From: Candidatus Accumulibacter proximus
GTDB taxonomy: Bacteria; Pseudomonadota; Gammaproteobacteria; Burkholderiales; Rhodocyclaceae
Direction: 5' to 3'
Length of the DNA stretch: 64,000 nt
Assembly: GCA_016709675.1 (NCBI GenBank)
Contig: JADJMH010000001.1
Coordinates: 310,001 to 374,000, forward strand
Shown here: positions 51,133 through 60,358 of the stretch, piece after piece
How positions within the stretch are numbered: the first letter of the stretch is position 1
How the letters are laid out: the number at the start of each line of letters is the position of its first letter
The notes under the pieces: model-generated
Told to the model about the DNA's origin: nothing
Database searches by the model: none
Seen by the model: the letters and a program-made list of their open reading frames with translations, nothing else
Program-made: the position numbers and the translations under genes

Positions 51133-51687
51133 ATGAACTACTCCGAAATACTGGCGCAGTTGAAGGCGGCTTCCGCCTTCGACCTCTATCGACTACGCGC
51201 GGCGATCGATCGCACGCTTGACGAGCCGGCGTGGATGCTCGCGGTCCAGGCGCGGCTGAGTGTCGGGCAAACCATTGAGTACTTTGACCCCCAGGCCAAC
51301 GCCTCACATACCGGACAGCTTCTGGAGTTGCGGCGCAAGCAGGGCGTAGTGCTCGATAAGGCGACCGGTCAGCAGTGGCTGATCTCCTATGCCGCAATCA
51401 ATCTTGATGGTGCCGACGTCGATATCCGGGAAAGACCACGGCAGGGGCTCGGTCGCAATGAGGTGGCCCTAGGTGATCGCGTGAGCTTTGTCGGCCGCGA
51501 TCATAAGGAGCGCAGCGGTCGCGTCATCCGGCTCAACGACAAGACGGTGACCATCAAGTCCGAGCATCAGCAATGGCGAGTCTCCTACAGCCTCTTGCAT
51601 AGGGTGCTCGACTCCGATGCGAACGTCGTCGACGGTGTCGAGATTCTTGGCCCGTCGGTGGGGCGGGCGAGCTCCGAGAGTCGCTGA
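51133..51687 (+). CDS. Protein with two SH3/KOW-like beta repeats, unknown function
   Basis: The 184-residue protein starts MNYSEILAQLKAASAFDLYR. After an N-terminal helical part (residues 1-40), two similar modules follow: residues 43-92 (VGQTIEYFD...QQWLISYAAINLD) and 112-160 (LGDRVSFVG...QQWRVSYSLLHRVLD). Both begin with a GxxV/I strand, have a GQ/GRV-type turn, and end QQW-x-x-SY. This is typical of small beta-barrel (SH3/KOW) nucleic-acid or peptide binders. Family not recognised. It is divergent from the recombinase gene (92 nt apart), so they may share control. Confidence 0.7.
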   Translation: MNYSEILAQLKAASAFDLYRLRAAIDRTLDEPAWMLAVQARLSVGQTIEYFDPQANASHTGQLLELRRKQGVVLDKATGQQWLISYAAINLDGADVDIRERPRQGLGRNEVALGDRVSFVGRDHKERSGRVIRLNDKTVTIKSEHQQWRVSYSLLHRVLDSDANVVDGVEILGPSVGRASSESR

Positions 51688-51888
51688 CGGGCGTCCTATG
51701 CGGGCGGCAGCGAGATCAGACATTCACGCGGCGGCGGCAGGTTACCGGCGTGGTTTCATGCGCGCGCTGTCGGCCGATGTGGACGGTGCTCTGTCGTGGC
51801 GACAGCGTTAGCAAGGTGATTGATTGCTGACATTGGCACTGTCACCGGGCTATCAGATAGCCGCCGTGTTTGCAGTAATAGCGGATTC

Positions 51889-52368
51889 TCAGCGGAAAAT
51901 AGCTTCTGAACGCTTGATGTAGCTCAGGAAGTTGATCCAGCGAACTTGGACAGCCTGCAGCGAGCAAACAGCGGGCATCCGACAGTTCTCCAGTTTCTTA
52001 GGCGGAATTGGTTGCCACCCTTCATCCGTGACCAGTTCTTTGCCGACTACGTAAGCCGTTGCGATGATGAAAATGTCGTTTTCGCCGACGCCACCGCCAT
52101 ATTTGTCGCCGACGATACCGAGAACGTTCTTGATACGCAGGGACTCTTGAAGGATAGCGTTGTTGATCTCGTGCGTTTGCAGATCAGCATCCCGTAACCA
52201 TTGCCAGCAGTCCGGTGAATTGACCTGCACCTCGCCCAAGGCGATGGACGGCATCATGATCGTTGTCTCATTGATGCGCTCGGCTACCCACTCCCAGAGT
52301 CCCGGGAATTGCTGAAGAGGGTAGTTATCCCAAGCGTAGATGATCGACGACGCGTCAAACACCTGCAT
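51889..52368 (-). CDS. DUF4411 family PIN-like protein (probable toxin)
   Basis: The 159-residue protein starts MQVFDASSIIYAWDNYPLQQFPG, a DUF4411 signature with a PIN-type first Asp (D5), further acidic residues in GENDIFIIATAYV (near 95-107) and LVTDEGW. PIN-like fold predicts a metal-dependent RNase. It overlaps by 14 nt the end of the upstream HTH-ImmA/IrrE gene, giving a two-gene operon in antitoxin-toxin order. No ribosome site is obvious, consistent with coupling. Confidence 0.83.
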   Translation of the reverse strand: MQVFDASSIIYAWDNYPLQQFPGLWEWVAERINETTIMMPSIALGEVQVNSPDCWQWLRDADLQTHEINNAILQESLRIKNVLGIVGDKYGGGVGENDIFIIATAYVVGKELVTDEGWQPIPPKKLENCRMPAVCSLQAVQVRWINFLSYIKRSEAIFR

Positions 52369-53503
52369 AGTGCCGTTCCAGTAGGCGGACGTCCTTGATC
52401 TTCAAATTATCCAAGTAGCTGCAAGCCGTACTGAGACTGATTCGCTTGCCGTTCAGGGCATCAAGTACAGTGCGGACATATACTTCACCGAATACGTGTT
52501 TTGGTTCCCTGTGCCGGTAGGCGCGATTGCCGCCGTCCTTGTCCTCGGCCCGTTGCTCGTTTCTCCACTGGCGATAAGCTGCATAAAGCTGTCGCGGCAA
52601 TCGCCGGCTATCCATCAACCGACGCAGGATGACCTCGCTGCTGACGCCCCAACATTTACGATGCTCAGTGAGCCAGTCATCGTAGAGCGCGACATCATCA
52701 GGCCGCTCCTGGTCGAAGATTGCTGGCAAGAAGTCATCGGGGATCAGCAAATAACCCGCAAAGGCGTTGGCTTCCTGCTCTTGGCCACCGCGTGCGTGCA
52801 TGTCCTCATCATCATCGATGGAGCTGCTGCGGTGGAGCAAAAGATGACCCAACTCGTGCATCAGGGTGAAAACTTGCTGAGCATCAGCCGCCTGTTTCTT
52901 GACGACAATGGCCGGACATTCGGGGTCGTAGAGAGAAAAGCCAAGGATCGGACTTTCCTTCGCGATCTGCCATTTTCCGTTGTAGCCGTTGCTGCGGAAC
53001 ACAAGCAGGCCTTGAGCCTCAATCGCCCGGCGATAGCTCTCGAAGTTGTTACTTGGTTCGAGTTCAAGCCACGCCCGAGCCGCCGCCGCCGCTTGCTTCG
53101 GGGTTAGCCCATCCAGTTGCGGAGGGGCAAAGTGCGGATAGTTCCCATCAACAACTTCGTCGCGAAGAGTCAGGTATATCGTCCGCTGGTGCTCAACACG
53201 CTCGATTAGCGCCTTGATTCTGGCAGATAGCTCGGGCTTTTGATTCGCCAAGGTACGGAACTGTGCGGAGTGGACTGTCGCATCGTTGACCGGGCCTTGT
53301 TCAAGGAAGAACAGCACGCCCCTACCGAAGTACTCGGCAACCTTCCGCAGTTGATTGAACGTCAGGCTAGGCTCTCCAGCCAATAGCTTGTCAAAGTTGG
53401 CCATGGCGATGTCGGTCGCAGAGGCGCACTCCTCCACGCTGATGCCGCGATCGGCGCAGCACCACAAAAACCTGTTCGGATTGATCCCGGCAATACGTTC
53501 CAT
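52355..53503 (-). CDS. HTH-type regulator with ImmA/IrrE zinc metallopeptidase domain
   Basis: The 382-residue protein has an N-terminal Xre-like HTH (residues about 10-65, SVEECASATDIAMANFDKLL and LTFNQLRKVAEYF) and an ImmA/IrrE (COG2856) peptidase domain with zinc motif HELGH at residues 216-220. Such proteins pair with phage- or toxin-type genes and act as antitoxin or derepressor. It is coupled to a DUF4411 PIN-like gene. Its promoter places the -10 box only 6 nt from the ATG. Confidence 0.88.
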   Translation of the reverse strand: MERIAGINPNRFLWCCADRGISVEECASATDIAMANFDKLLAGEPSLTFNQLRKVAEYFGRGVLFFLEQGPVNDATVHSAQFRTLANQKPELSARIKALIERVEHQRTIYLTLRDEVVDGNYPHFAPPQLDGLTPKQAAAAARAWLELEPSNNFESYRRAIEAQGLLVFRSNGYNGKWQIAKESPILGFSLYDPECPAIVVKKQAADAQQVFTLMHELGHLLLHRSSSIDDDEDMHARGGQEQEANAFAGYLLIPDDFLPAIFDQERPDDVALYDDWLTEHRKCWGVSSEVILRRLMDSRRLPRQLYAAYRQWRNEQRAEDKDGGNRAYRHREPKHVFGEVYVRTVLDALNGKRISLSTACSYLDNLKIKDVRLLERHYAGV

Positions 53504-53509
53504 AGCCGA

Positions 53510-53540
53510 ATTATGCCATGCTGAAAAAACTCCAGCTCAA
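53510..53540 (-). promoter_or_regulatory. Candidate leaderless promoter of the ImmA/IrrE-DUF4411 pair
   Basis: On the minus strand TTGAGC (53535-53540) and CATAAT (53510-53515) are 19 nt apart, and the ATG starts 6 nt after the -10 box, about where transcription would begin. The long spacer makes this tentative. Confidence 0.4.
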
Positions 53541-54194
53541 TGGCCGCTGACTACCGTACAGCAGGCATTGAGAGCGAGAGGCCTGTCTGGCCGCTAAGGC
53601 CGACCAGCTGCCCGACAGCCTTCCGACCTGAACGGCAGGTATCTGATGAGTTACCCGCCCTTCAAACGCATCTGCCCATGGGGGACGCTACGGCCGCTCC
53701 TGGCCCATTGCCGACGGACGCCATCCTACACGTAGTGACTGCTTTCCGCGGCGTAGCGGTCAATCAGGTGAAAAGATTGACATCCCATACCAAGTGACCG
53801 GTTACGGTTGATCGCCCCGGATCACCGTCAGCTTTTGGAGAAGAACCACCGCCGTCTGCTGATGACCGAAAGCCGTCGTCTCGAATAATTCCCGATAGCA
53901 GCCGTTCGAAATTTCAAGCAGTGTATCCAACGTCTGCCTTATGGCAAGACTAAAACCAGGACAGACCAACTGTCCAACTGAGCGCGCTTGCGTCGATCGC
54001 GCTCTCGATTCTCCGCAATCTTTGTCCGCCACTTCTGTGTATTGGTCTTCGACTCAAACCGTCAAGCTGGCACTCGCGGTGGGCAAGTTCCGTTAGACGC
54101 GTGCGACATAGACGGCGCTCTATCGGTATGCCAATTCATCGGATGGTGCTCTTGAAATCACTGATGTGAGAACCACTCCTGACCCGCAGAAAAC

Positions 54195-54233
54195 GGCCCC
54201 CGCCGCACAGTTGTAACTGCATGGTCGGGGGCC
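54195..54233 (-). terminator. Intrinsic terminator of acnB
   Basis: GGCCCCCG and CGGGGGCC form a perfect 8-bp stem, and the loop holds a second small stem (CAGTT/AACTG). On the minus strand GTTTTC follows. It begins 28 nt past the acnB stop. Confidence 0.65.
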
Positions 54234-54260
54234 ATGGACTTGCCACCTATTCTCTAAGAA

Positions 54261-56868
54261 CTACACCGTCACCGTATCCGCCACCTCGCTGAACTCCTTG
54301 ATCTGGTCGAAGTTCATGTAGCGATAGACGTCCGCCGCCTTGGCATTGACCGCCTGCACCTGCTCGAGATACTCGGCCGGGGTCGGGATCCGGCCCATCA
54401 GCGCGCAGACGGCGGCGAGTTCGGCCGAGCCGAGATAGACGTTGGTGTCGATGCCGAGACGGTTCGGGAAGTTGCGCGTCGAGGTCGACATCGCCGTGCT
54501 GCCCTTGCGGATCTGTGCCTGGTTGCCCATGCACAGCGAGCAGCCGGGCATTTCCATGCGCGCGCCGGACTTGCCGAGGATCGCGTAGTAGCCTTCCTCG
54601 TTGAGGATCATCGCGTCCATCTTGGTCGGCGGCGCGATCCACAGGCGGGTCGGGATGTCGGTCTTGCCTTCGAGGACCTTGCCGGCGGCGCGGAAGTGGC
54701 CGATGTTGGTCATGCACGAGCCGATGAAGACTTCGTCGATCTTGGTGCCGGAGACTGCGGAGAGCAGCTTGACGTCGTCCGGATCGTTCGGGCAGGCGAC
54801 CAGCGGCTCCAGCACGTCGGCGAGGTCGATCTCGATCACCGCCGCATACTGCGCGTCGGCGTCGGCCTTGAGCAGCTCGGGCTTGGCGATCCAGGCTTCC
54901 ATCGCCTTGATGCGGCGGCCGAGGGTGCGCGCATCGGAATAGCCGTTGGCGATCATCCACTTCATCAGCGTGATGTTCGAGCGCATGTACTCGATGATCG
55001 GTTCCTTGTTCAGCGCCACCGCGCAGGCGGCGGCGGAACGCTCGGCAGCGGCGTCGGAGAGTTCGAAGGCCTGTTCGACCTTGAGATCCGGCAGCCCTTC
55101 GATTTCGAGGATGCGGCCGGAGAAGATGTTCTTCTTGCCCTTCTTCTCGACGGTCAGCAGGCCGGCCTGGATGGCGTAGTAGGGAATCGCGTTGACCAGG
55201 TCGCGCAGCGTGACGCCGCGCTTGCCGGCTTCGGCGAGCGAGCCCTTGAAGCGCACCAGCACCGATTCCGGCATGTCGAGCGGCATGACGCCGGTGGCGG
55301 CGGCGAAGGCGACCAGGCCGGAGCCGGCCGGGAACGAGATGCCGATCGGGAAGCGCGTGTGCGAGTCGCCGCCGGTGCCGACGGTGTCGGGCAGCAGCAG
55401 GCGGTTGAGCCAGGAGTGGATGACGCCGTCGCCGGGACGCAGCGCGACGCCGCCACGGGTGCTGATGAACGACGGCAGTTCGCGGTGCATGCGCACGTCG
55501 ACCAGCTTCGGATAGGCGGCGGTGTGGCAGAAGGACTGCATCACCATGTCGGCCGAGAAGCCGAGGCAGGCCAGATCCTTCAGTTCGTCGCGCGTCATCG
55601 GGCCGGTGGTGTCCTGCGAGCCGACGGTGGTCATCCGCGGTTCGCAGTAGGTACCGGGCAGAACGCCCTTGCCTTCGGGCAAGCCACAGGCGCGGCCAAC
55701 CATTTTCTGCGCCAGCGAGTAACCCTTGCCCGGATCGGCAGGATTCTGCGGCAGGGTGAACAGCGTGGACGGCGGCAGGCCGAGCGCCTCGCGTGCCCGG
55801 GTGGTCAGCCCGCGGCCGACGATCAGCGGGATGCGGCCACCGGCGCGCACCTCGTCGAGGATCACCGGCGTTTTCAGTTGCGACTCGGCGATCACGGCAC
55901 CGTTCTTGAGCGCGGTGACCTTCGAGGTGGCGGCATCGATCCGCAGTTCGATCTCGTCGCCCATGTCCATCTGGCCGCAATCGATCTCGACCGGCAGCGC
56001 GCCGGCGTCTTCCATGGTGTTGAAGAAGATCGGGGCGATCTTCGAGCCGAGGCAGACGCCACCAAAACGCTTGTTCGGGACGTAGGGAATGTCCTCGCCG
56101 GTGAACCACAGGACCGAGTTGGTCGCCGACTTGCGCGACGAACCGGTGCCGACGACGTCGCCGACGTAGGCGATCAGATTGCCTTTGCTGGCGAGCGCTT
56201 CGAGTTGCTTGATCGGACCACGCTCACCCGGCTTGTCGGGATCGATTCCCGGCCGCGCGTTCTTGAGCATGGCCAGCGCGTGCAGCGGGATGTCCGGGCG
56301 CGACCAGGCGTCGGGGGCCGGCGACAGGTCGTCGGTGTTGGTTTCGCCGGTCACCTTGAAGACGGTCAGCTTCTGCGACGCGGGCACCTGCGGCCGCGAG
56401 GTGAACCACTCGCCATCGGCCCAGCTCTGCAGCACGGCCTTGGCGTTGGCGTTGCCCTGGTCGGCGAGTTCCTTGACGTCATGGAAGAAATCGAACACCA
56501 GCAGCGTCTTCTTGAGGCCTTCGGCGGCGATCGTGCCGGTCGGGCCGGCGAGCAGGTCGATCAACGGCTTGACGTTGTAACCGCCGAGCATGGTGCCGAG
56601 CAACTCGGTCGCCTTTTCCTTCGAGACCAGTGCGCAGGTCTCCTCGCCCTTTGCGACCCGGGCCAGGAACTCGGCCTTGACCTTGGCCGCGTCGTCAACC
56701 CCGGCCGGCACACGGTAGGTGATCAGCTCAAGCAGATTGGCCTCCTCGCCTGCCGGCGGGCTTGTTCAGCAGTCCGACCAGCGCCTGGGTCTGCTGGGCA
56801 GTCAGCGGCAAAGGCGGAATACCAAGCGCAGCGCGCTCGGCAACATGGGCACGATAGGATTCCAGCAC
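54261..56868 (-). CDS. acnB: Aconitate hydratase B (one frameshift near the N-terminus)
   Basis: GTG 56868 (MLESYRAHVAERAALGIPPL) follows AAAGGA and matches the AcnB N-terminus. The frame breaks after about 35 codons, in a CCC run (GGG at 56758-56760 on the plus strand). Deleting one base gives KPPAGEEANLLELITYRV, the family sequence, and then an uninterrupted frame to 54261, for 868 residues. The [4Fe-4S] ligands are visible: one Cys in GSCMTNIGH near residue 710 and two in GCSLCMGNQ near 769-772. The HEAT-like N-domain and the QDTTGPMTRDE patch also fit AcnB. It isomerises citrate and isocitrate in the TCA cycle. The frameshift is probably a consensus error. Confidence 0.95.
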
Positions 56869-56969
56869 GGCGACGTCCTTTCTCAGAGGTAGTTCAGCAG
56901 CAAAAGCATCATTGTACTGCAAGGGCAGAAGGCCGGCAGCGGCAAGAACCAAAGCTTGACCAAGATGGG

Positions 56970-56999
56970 CTGACATCGGTGCGCTGCCTTGTCTATAAT
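56970..56999 (+). promoter_or_regulatory. Sigma-70 promoter giving an apparently leaderless mRNA
   Basis: CTGACA (56970-56975) and a perfect TATAAT (56994-56999) are 18 nt apart. The expected start site, 6-7 nt past the -10 box, falls at 57005-57006, the ATG of the downstream small gene, so the mRNA would begin with the start codon. Confidence 0.6.
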
Positions 57000-57005
57000 G
57001 CGCGA

Positions 57006-57362
57006 ATGGACATCCCCGCCACTCTGCTCTATACCATCATCAGCGCCATTGCTGAGGCAGCGTTGACACCTTCTCCCGAACCGCAGATACCGTACGAAAA
57101 CTCGGCTGTTGCGCGCTCGCTCCCCGAGGAGGCCAAACAGGGAGTCATGCAGCCACCGGCCGGCGACGGTTTCCTGACGATCAACGGACGGCAATGGCCG
57201 CTCGCCCCGGCCGCCCAGATCCGCAGCCGGCAGAACCTGCTCGTGATGCCGATGACGATTCAGAACCCGGTCGATGTCGTCTATCTGACCGATGCTTCCG
57301 GCGCAATCTATCGCGTCTGGATGCTGACGCCGAGCGAAGCGTCGGTCTCGCGCCGACACTAA
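57006..57362 (+). CDS. Small uncharacterised protein, apparently leaderless
   Basis: The 118-residue protein starts MDIPATLLYTIISAIAEAAL, with one weak N-terminal hydrophobic stretch, a Pro-rich middle (residues 20-50) and a beta-rich C-terminal half (GFLTINGRQWPLAP, VDVVYLTDASGAIYRVWML). No family is recognised. It lies between the divergent acnB and the miaB gene, 16 nt before the latter, so the two may share the promoter. Strong promoter, clean frame and codon use support a real gene. Confidence 0.7.
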   Translation: MDIPATLLYTIISAIAEAALTPSPEPQIPYENSAVARSLPEEAKQGVMQPPAGDGFLTINGRQWPLAPAAQIRSRQNLLVMPMTIQNPVDVVYLTDASGAIYRVWMLTPSEASVSRRH

Positions 57363-57378
57363 GACAACCAGGGAAAAG

Positions 57379-58764
57379 ATGGCCAAGAAACTGTTCATCC
57401 GCACCTTCGGGTGCCAGATGAACGAGTACGATTCGGACAAGATGGCCGACGTACTCGCTGCCGCCGAAGAAATTGTCAAGACCGATACCCCTGACGACGC
57501 GGACATCATTCTCTTCAATACCTGCTCGGTGCGGGAAAAGGCGCAGGAGCGGGTTTTCCACGACCTCGGACGGGTACGCCTGCTGAAGCTCGCCAATCCT
57601 GACCTGGTGATTGGCGTCGGTGGCTGCGTGGCGAGCCAGGAGGGGGCGGCGATCGTCGCGCGCGCACCGTACGTCGATGTCGTCTTCGGCCCGCAGACCC
57701 TGCATCGCCTGCCGCAGTTGATTGCCGACCGTCGTCGCCTGGGCAAATCACAGGTCGATATCTCATTCCCGGAGATCGAGAAGTTCGACCATCTGCCGCC
57801 AGCGCGAGTCGAAGGCGCCTCCGCCTTTGTCTCGATCATGGAGGGCTGCAGCAAGTTCTGTTCCTTCTGCATCGTTCCCTACACCCGCGGCGAAGAGGTG
57901 TCGCGTCCCTTCGACGACGTCCTGACCGAAGTGGCGGGTCTGGCCGCACAAGGCGTCCAGGAGGTGACCCTGCTCGGTCAGAACGTCAATGCCTACCGTG
58001 GCGCGATGGCCGGCAGCGGGCAAGCGCTGGCTGGCGACGAAGCGGCCGACCTGGCGCTGCTGATCGAATATATCGCGGAGATTCCGGGCATCGAGCGCAT
58101 CCGCTACACCACCTCGCACCCACGCGAGGTGTCGCCGCGTCTGATCGACGTGTATGCGCGGGTGCCGAAGCTGGTGTCGCATCTTCACCTGCCCGTGCAG
58201 TCGGGATCCGACCGCGTCCTGGCAGCGATGAAACGCGGCTACACGGCGCTCGAATACAAGAGCCTGGTGCGCAAGCTGCGTGCTGCGCGTCCCGACCTGT
58301 CGCTGTCTTCCGATTTCATCGTCGGTTTTCCCGGTGAGACGGACGACGATTTCGAGAAAACCATGAAGCTGATCGACGATGTCGGCTTCGACGCCTCGTT
58401 TTCCTTCCTCTACAGCGCCCGTCCCGGGACGCCGGCGGCCGAACTCAGCGACGAGACGCCGCAAGCGGTCAAGCTCGAACGTCTGCTGCGCCTGCAGAAA
58501 CGCATCGACGAACTGGCGCAGGCCGTTTCCCTGGCCATGGTCGGCAGCGTGCAACGCGTGATGGTCGAAGGCATGTCAAAGAAAAACCGCAACGAACTGG
58601 CCGGGCGCACCGACAACAACCGCGTCGTCAATTTCGCCGATGATGCTGCCGAGCACACGGCGCAGCTCAATCGCTTTCTCGACGTGCGCATCACCTCGGC
58701 CATGCCGCACTCGCTGCGCGGCGAAGTCGTGAACCAACCCACATTCGTGAACCGACCCACATGA
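57379..58764 (+). CDS. miaB: tRNA-2-methylthio-N6-dimethylallyladenosine synthase
   Basis: The 461-residue radical-SAM methylthiotransferase has an N-terminal UPF0004 domain (FIRTFGCQMNEYDSDKMAD near 6-24), FNTCSVREKA near 48, GVGGCVASQEG near 78, the SAM cluster CSKFCSFCIVPYTRG near 155-170 and a C-terminal TRAM domain. It thiomethylates i6A37 of tRNAs reading UNN codons. Its end overlaps phoH by 4 nt (ATGA), starting the miaB-phoH-ybeY operon. Confidence 0.97.
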   Translation: MAKKLFIRTFGCQMNEYDSDKMADVLAAAEEIVKTDTPDDADIILFNTCSVREKAQERVFHDLGRVRLLKLANPDLVIGVGGCVASQEGAAIVARAPYVDVVFGPQTLHRLPQLIADRRRLGKSQVDISFPEIEKFDHLPPARVEGASAFVSIMEGCSKFCSFCIVPYTRGEEVSRPFDDVLTEVAGLAAQGVQEVTLLGQNVNAYRGAMAGSGQALAGDEAADLALLIEYIAEIPGIERIRYTTSHPREVSPRLIDVYARVPKLVSHLHLPVQSGSDRVLAAMKRGYTALEYKSLVRKLRAARPDLSLSSDFIVGFPGETDDDFEKTMKLIDDVGFDASFSFLYSARPGTPAAELSDETPQAVKLERLLRLQKRIDELAQAVSLAMVGSVQRVMVEGMSKKNRNELAGRTDNNRVVNFADDAAEHTAQLNRFLDVRITSAMPHSLRGEVVNQPTFVNRPT

Positions 58765-59789
58765 CTGCAAACACCGCCATTGCGAAAAGCCGGGCCACCG
58801 AACTGTTGCTGTCGCCGGTCAACAACAAACAGCTCGCCAACCTGTGCGGCGCCCTCGACGAGAATCTGCGCCAGATCGAAACCGCGCTCGATGTCTCGAT
58901 TGCCCGCCGCGGCGAGCGCTTTACGCTGCGCGGCGAAGCGACGCAAACGGCGCGCGCCTCCGAGGCCCTGCAACAGTTCTACGCCCAGGCCAAGGACACG
59001 CTGTCGGTTGATGAGATCCAGCTCGGCCTGATCGAACTGCTCAACCGACCAGTGCGCAGCATTTCGTCCGGCGGCGGTGTCTCGCCGGCGCTGATGACCC
59101 GCAAGAGCGAACTACATGGCCGCACGCCGCGACAGATCGAATACCTCAAGCACATCCAGGAGCACGACATCACCTTCGGTACCGGCCCCGCCGGTACCGG
59201 CAAGACCTACCTTGCCGTGGCTTCGGCGGTAGACGCCTTCGAGCGCGAGCTGGTGCAGCGCATCGTGCTCACCCGGCCGGCCGTCGAAGCCGGTGAACGC
59301 CTCGGTTTCCTGCCTGGCGATCTGGCGCAGAAGGTCGACCCCTACCTGCGGCCGCTCTACGATGCGCTCTACGACCTGATGGGCTTCGAGCGCGTAGGCA
59401 AGCTCTTCGAGCGCGGGGCCATCGAGATTGCGCCGCTGGCCTACATGCGTGGCCGTACCCTCAACCACGCCTTCATCATCCTTGACGAAGCGCAGAACAC
59501 GACGCCCGAGCAGATGAAGATGTTCCTCACCCGCATCGGCATCGGCGCCAAGGCCGTGGTCACCGGCGACGTGACCCAGATCGACCTGCAGCGCGGCCAG
59601 AAGAGCGGCCTGATCGAGGCACGCCAGATTCTCAGGGAGGTGCGCGGCATCGCCTTCACCGAGTTCCTCAAGGAAGACGTCGTACGCCACCCGCTGGTGG
59701 CGCGTATCGTCTCAGCCTACGAAGCGCATACCGCTGCGCTGGAAGCGCGCGAAGCCGCCGCCAGGCCAACCAGACATGGCGAGGGGTAA
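58761..59789 (+). CDS. ybeZ: PhoH-family ATPase (YbeZ)
   Basis: The 342-residue protein has an N-terminal KH-like region (about residues 35-80) and the PhoH ATPase core: Walker A FGTGPAGTGKTYLAVASAVDA near 137-157, TRPAVEAGERLGFLPGDLA near 173, and Walker B FIILDEAQNTTPEQMKMFLTR near 235-255. YbeZ works with YbeY in rRNA maturation. It overlaps miaB by 4 nt and ybeY by 14 nt. Confidence 0.95.
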   Translation: MTANTAIAKSRATELLLSPVNNKQLANLCGALDENLRQIETALDVSIARRGERFTLRGEATQTARASEALQQFYAQAKDTLSVDEIQLGLIELLNRPVRSISSGGGVSPALMTRKSELHGRTPRQIEYLKHIQEHDITFGTGPAGTGKTYLAVASAVDAFERELVQRIVLTRPAVEAGERLGFLPGDLAQKVDPYLRPLYDALYDLMGFERVGKLFERGAIEIAPLAYMRGRTLNHAFIILDEAQNTTPEQMKMFLTRIGIGAKAVVTGDVTQIDLQRGQKSGLIEARQILREVRGIAFTEFLKEDVVRHPLVARIVSAYEAHTAALEAREAAARPTRHGEG

Positions 59790-60237
59790 GCAGCGACTGA
59801 AGGTCAGCGTGCAACGCGCCGGTGACTGGCCAGGTCTCCCCCGCAAGTCGCAGGTCCGTACCTGGGCACGCGCCGCGGCCCACGCGGCCAGCGGCGGACA
59901 GATCACCGTACGTTTCGTCGACGACGCCGAAGGCCGCCGCCTGAACCGCGACTACCGGGCCAGGGACTACGCCACCAACGTGCTCTCGTTTCCCTACCAG
60001 CAGCAACCCTTGCTCAGCGGTGACCTCGTGCTGTGCGCGCCGGTCGTCGCACGCGAGGCAACCGCCCAGGGGCAGTCGCTTGAGGCACATTACGCCCATC
60101 TGATCGTCCACGGCATGCTCCATCTGCAGGGCCATGACCATGAAGTGGGTGGACAGGAAGCCCGCGAAATGGAAGACCACGAGCGCCGGGTACTGGCGGC
60201 GCTGGGCTATCCAGACCCCTACCGGGATTATGAATGA
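59776..60237 (+). CDS. ybeY: Endoribonuclease YbeY
   Basis: The 153-residue protein ends with the zinc motif HGMLHLQGHDHE near 111-122 (H-x3-H-x5-H). RDYATNVLSFPY near 70 is the conserved NVLSFP patch. It trims 16S rRNA 3' ends. In most betaproteobacteria corC and lnt follow directly; here a PEP-CTERM gene on the other strand lies between. Confidence 0.96.
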   Translation: MARGKQRLKVSVQRAGDWPGLPRKSQVRTWARAAAHAASGGQITVRFVDDAEGRRLNRDYRARDYATNVLSFPYQQQPLLSGDLVLCAPVVAREATAQGQSLEAHYAHLIVHGMLHLQGHDHEVGGQEAREMEDHERRVLAALGYPDPYRDYE

Positions 60238-60358
60238 AGAGCAGGGCGCCAGATGAGCCCATGGCCGGACTCTTCCCGGCCTCGGCTGCGCTGTTGCGGT
60301 TCCCCGGAAGTCCGGCACGCCGACTTTCGGGGCGGGCGTGCGGTCTGCCGTGGCGCTC

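Larger units (their letters stand above)
53504..54260. other. Gene-free degenerate tract, right part of accessory island
   Basis: About 750 nt between the ImmA/IrrE gene and acnB. A 76-codon minus-strand frame at 53802-54032 has no recognisable domain and poor start context; I do not call it a gene. The DNA at 53540-53800 has stop codons in all frames and short near-repeats of a GGCCGCT/AGCGGTCA type, resembling the tract at 48.5-48.9 kb. The acnB terminator lies at its right end. Confidence 0.5.

Noticed and set aside
53802..54032. 76-codon minus-strand frame between the ImmA gene and acnB
   Set aside because: Poor start context and no recognisable fold; may be a relic but not supported as a gene.
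54247..56109. 620-codon second minus-strand frame in acnB
   Set aside because: It overlaps the aconitase frame, is Arg-rich and has no recognisable motif.
54696..57362. 888-codon plus-strand frame across acnB
   Set aside because: It runs antisense through the aconitase gene; only its last 118 codons (from 57006) look like a real protein with a promoter.
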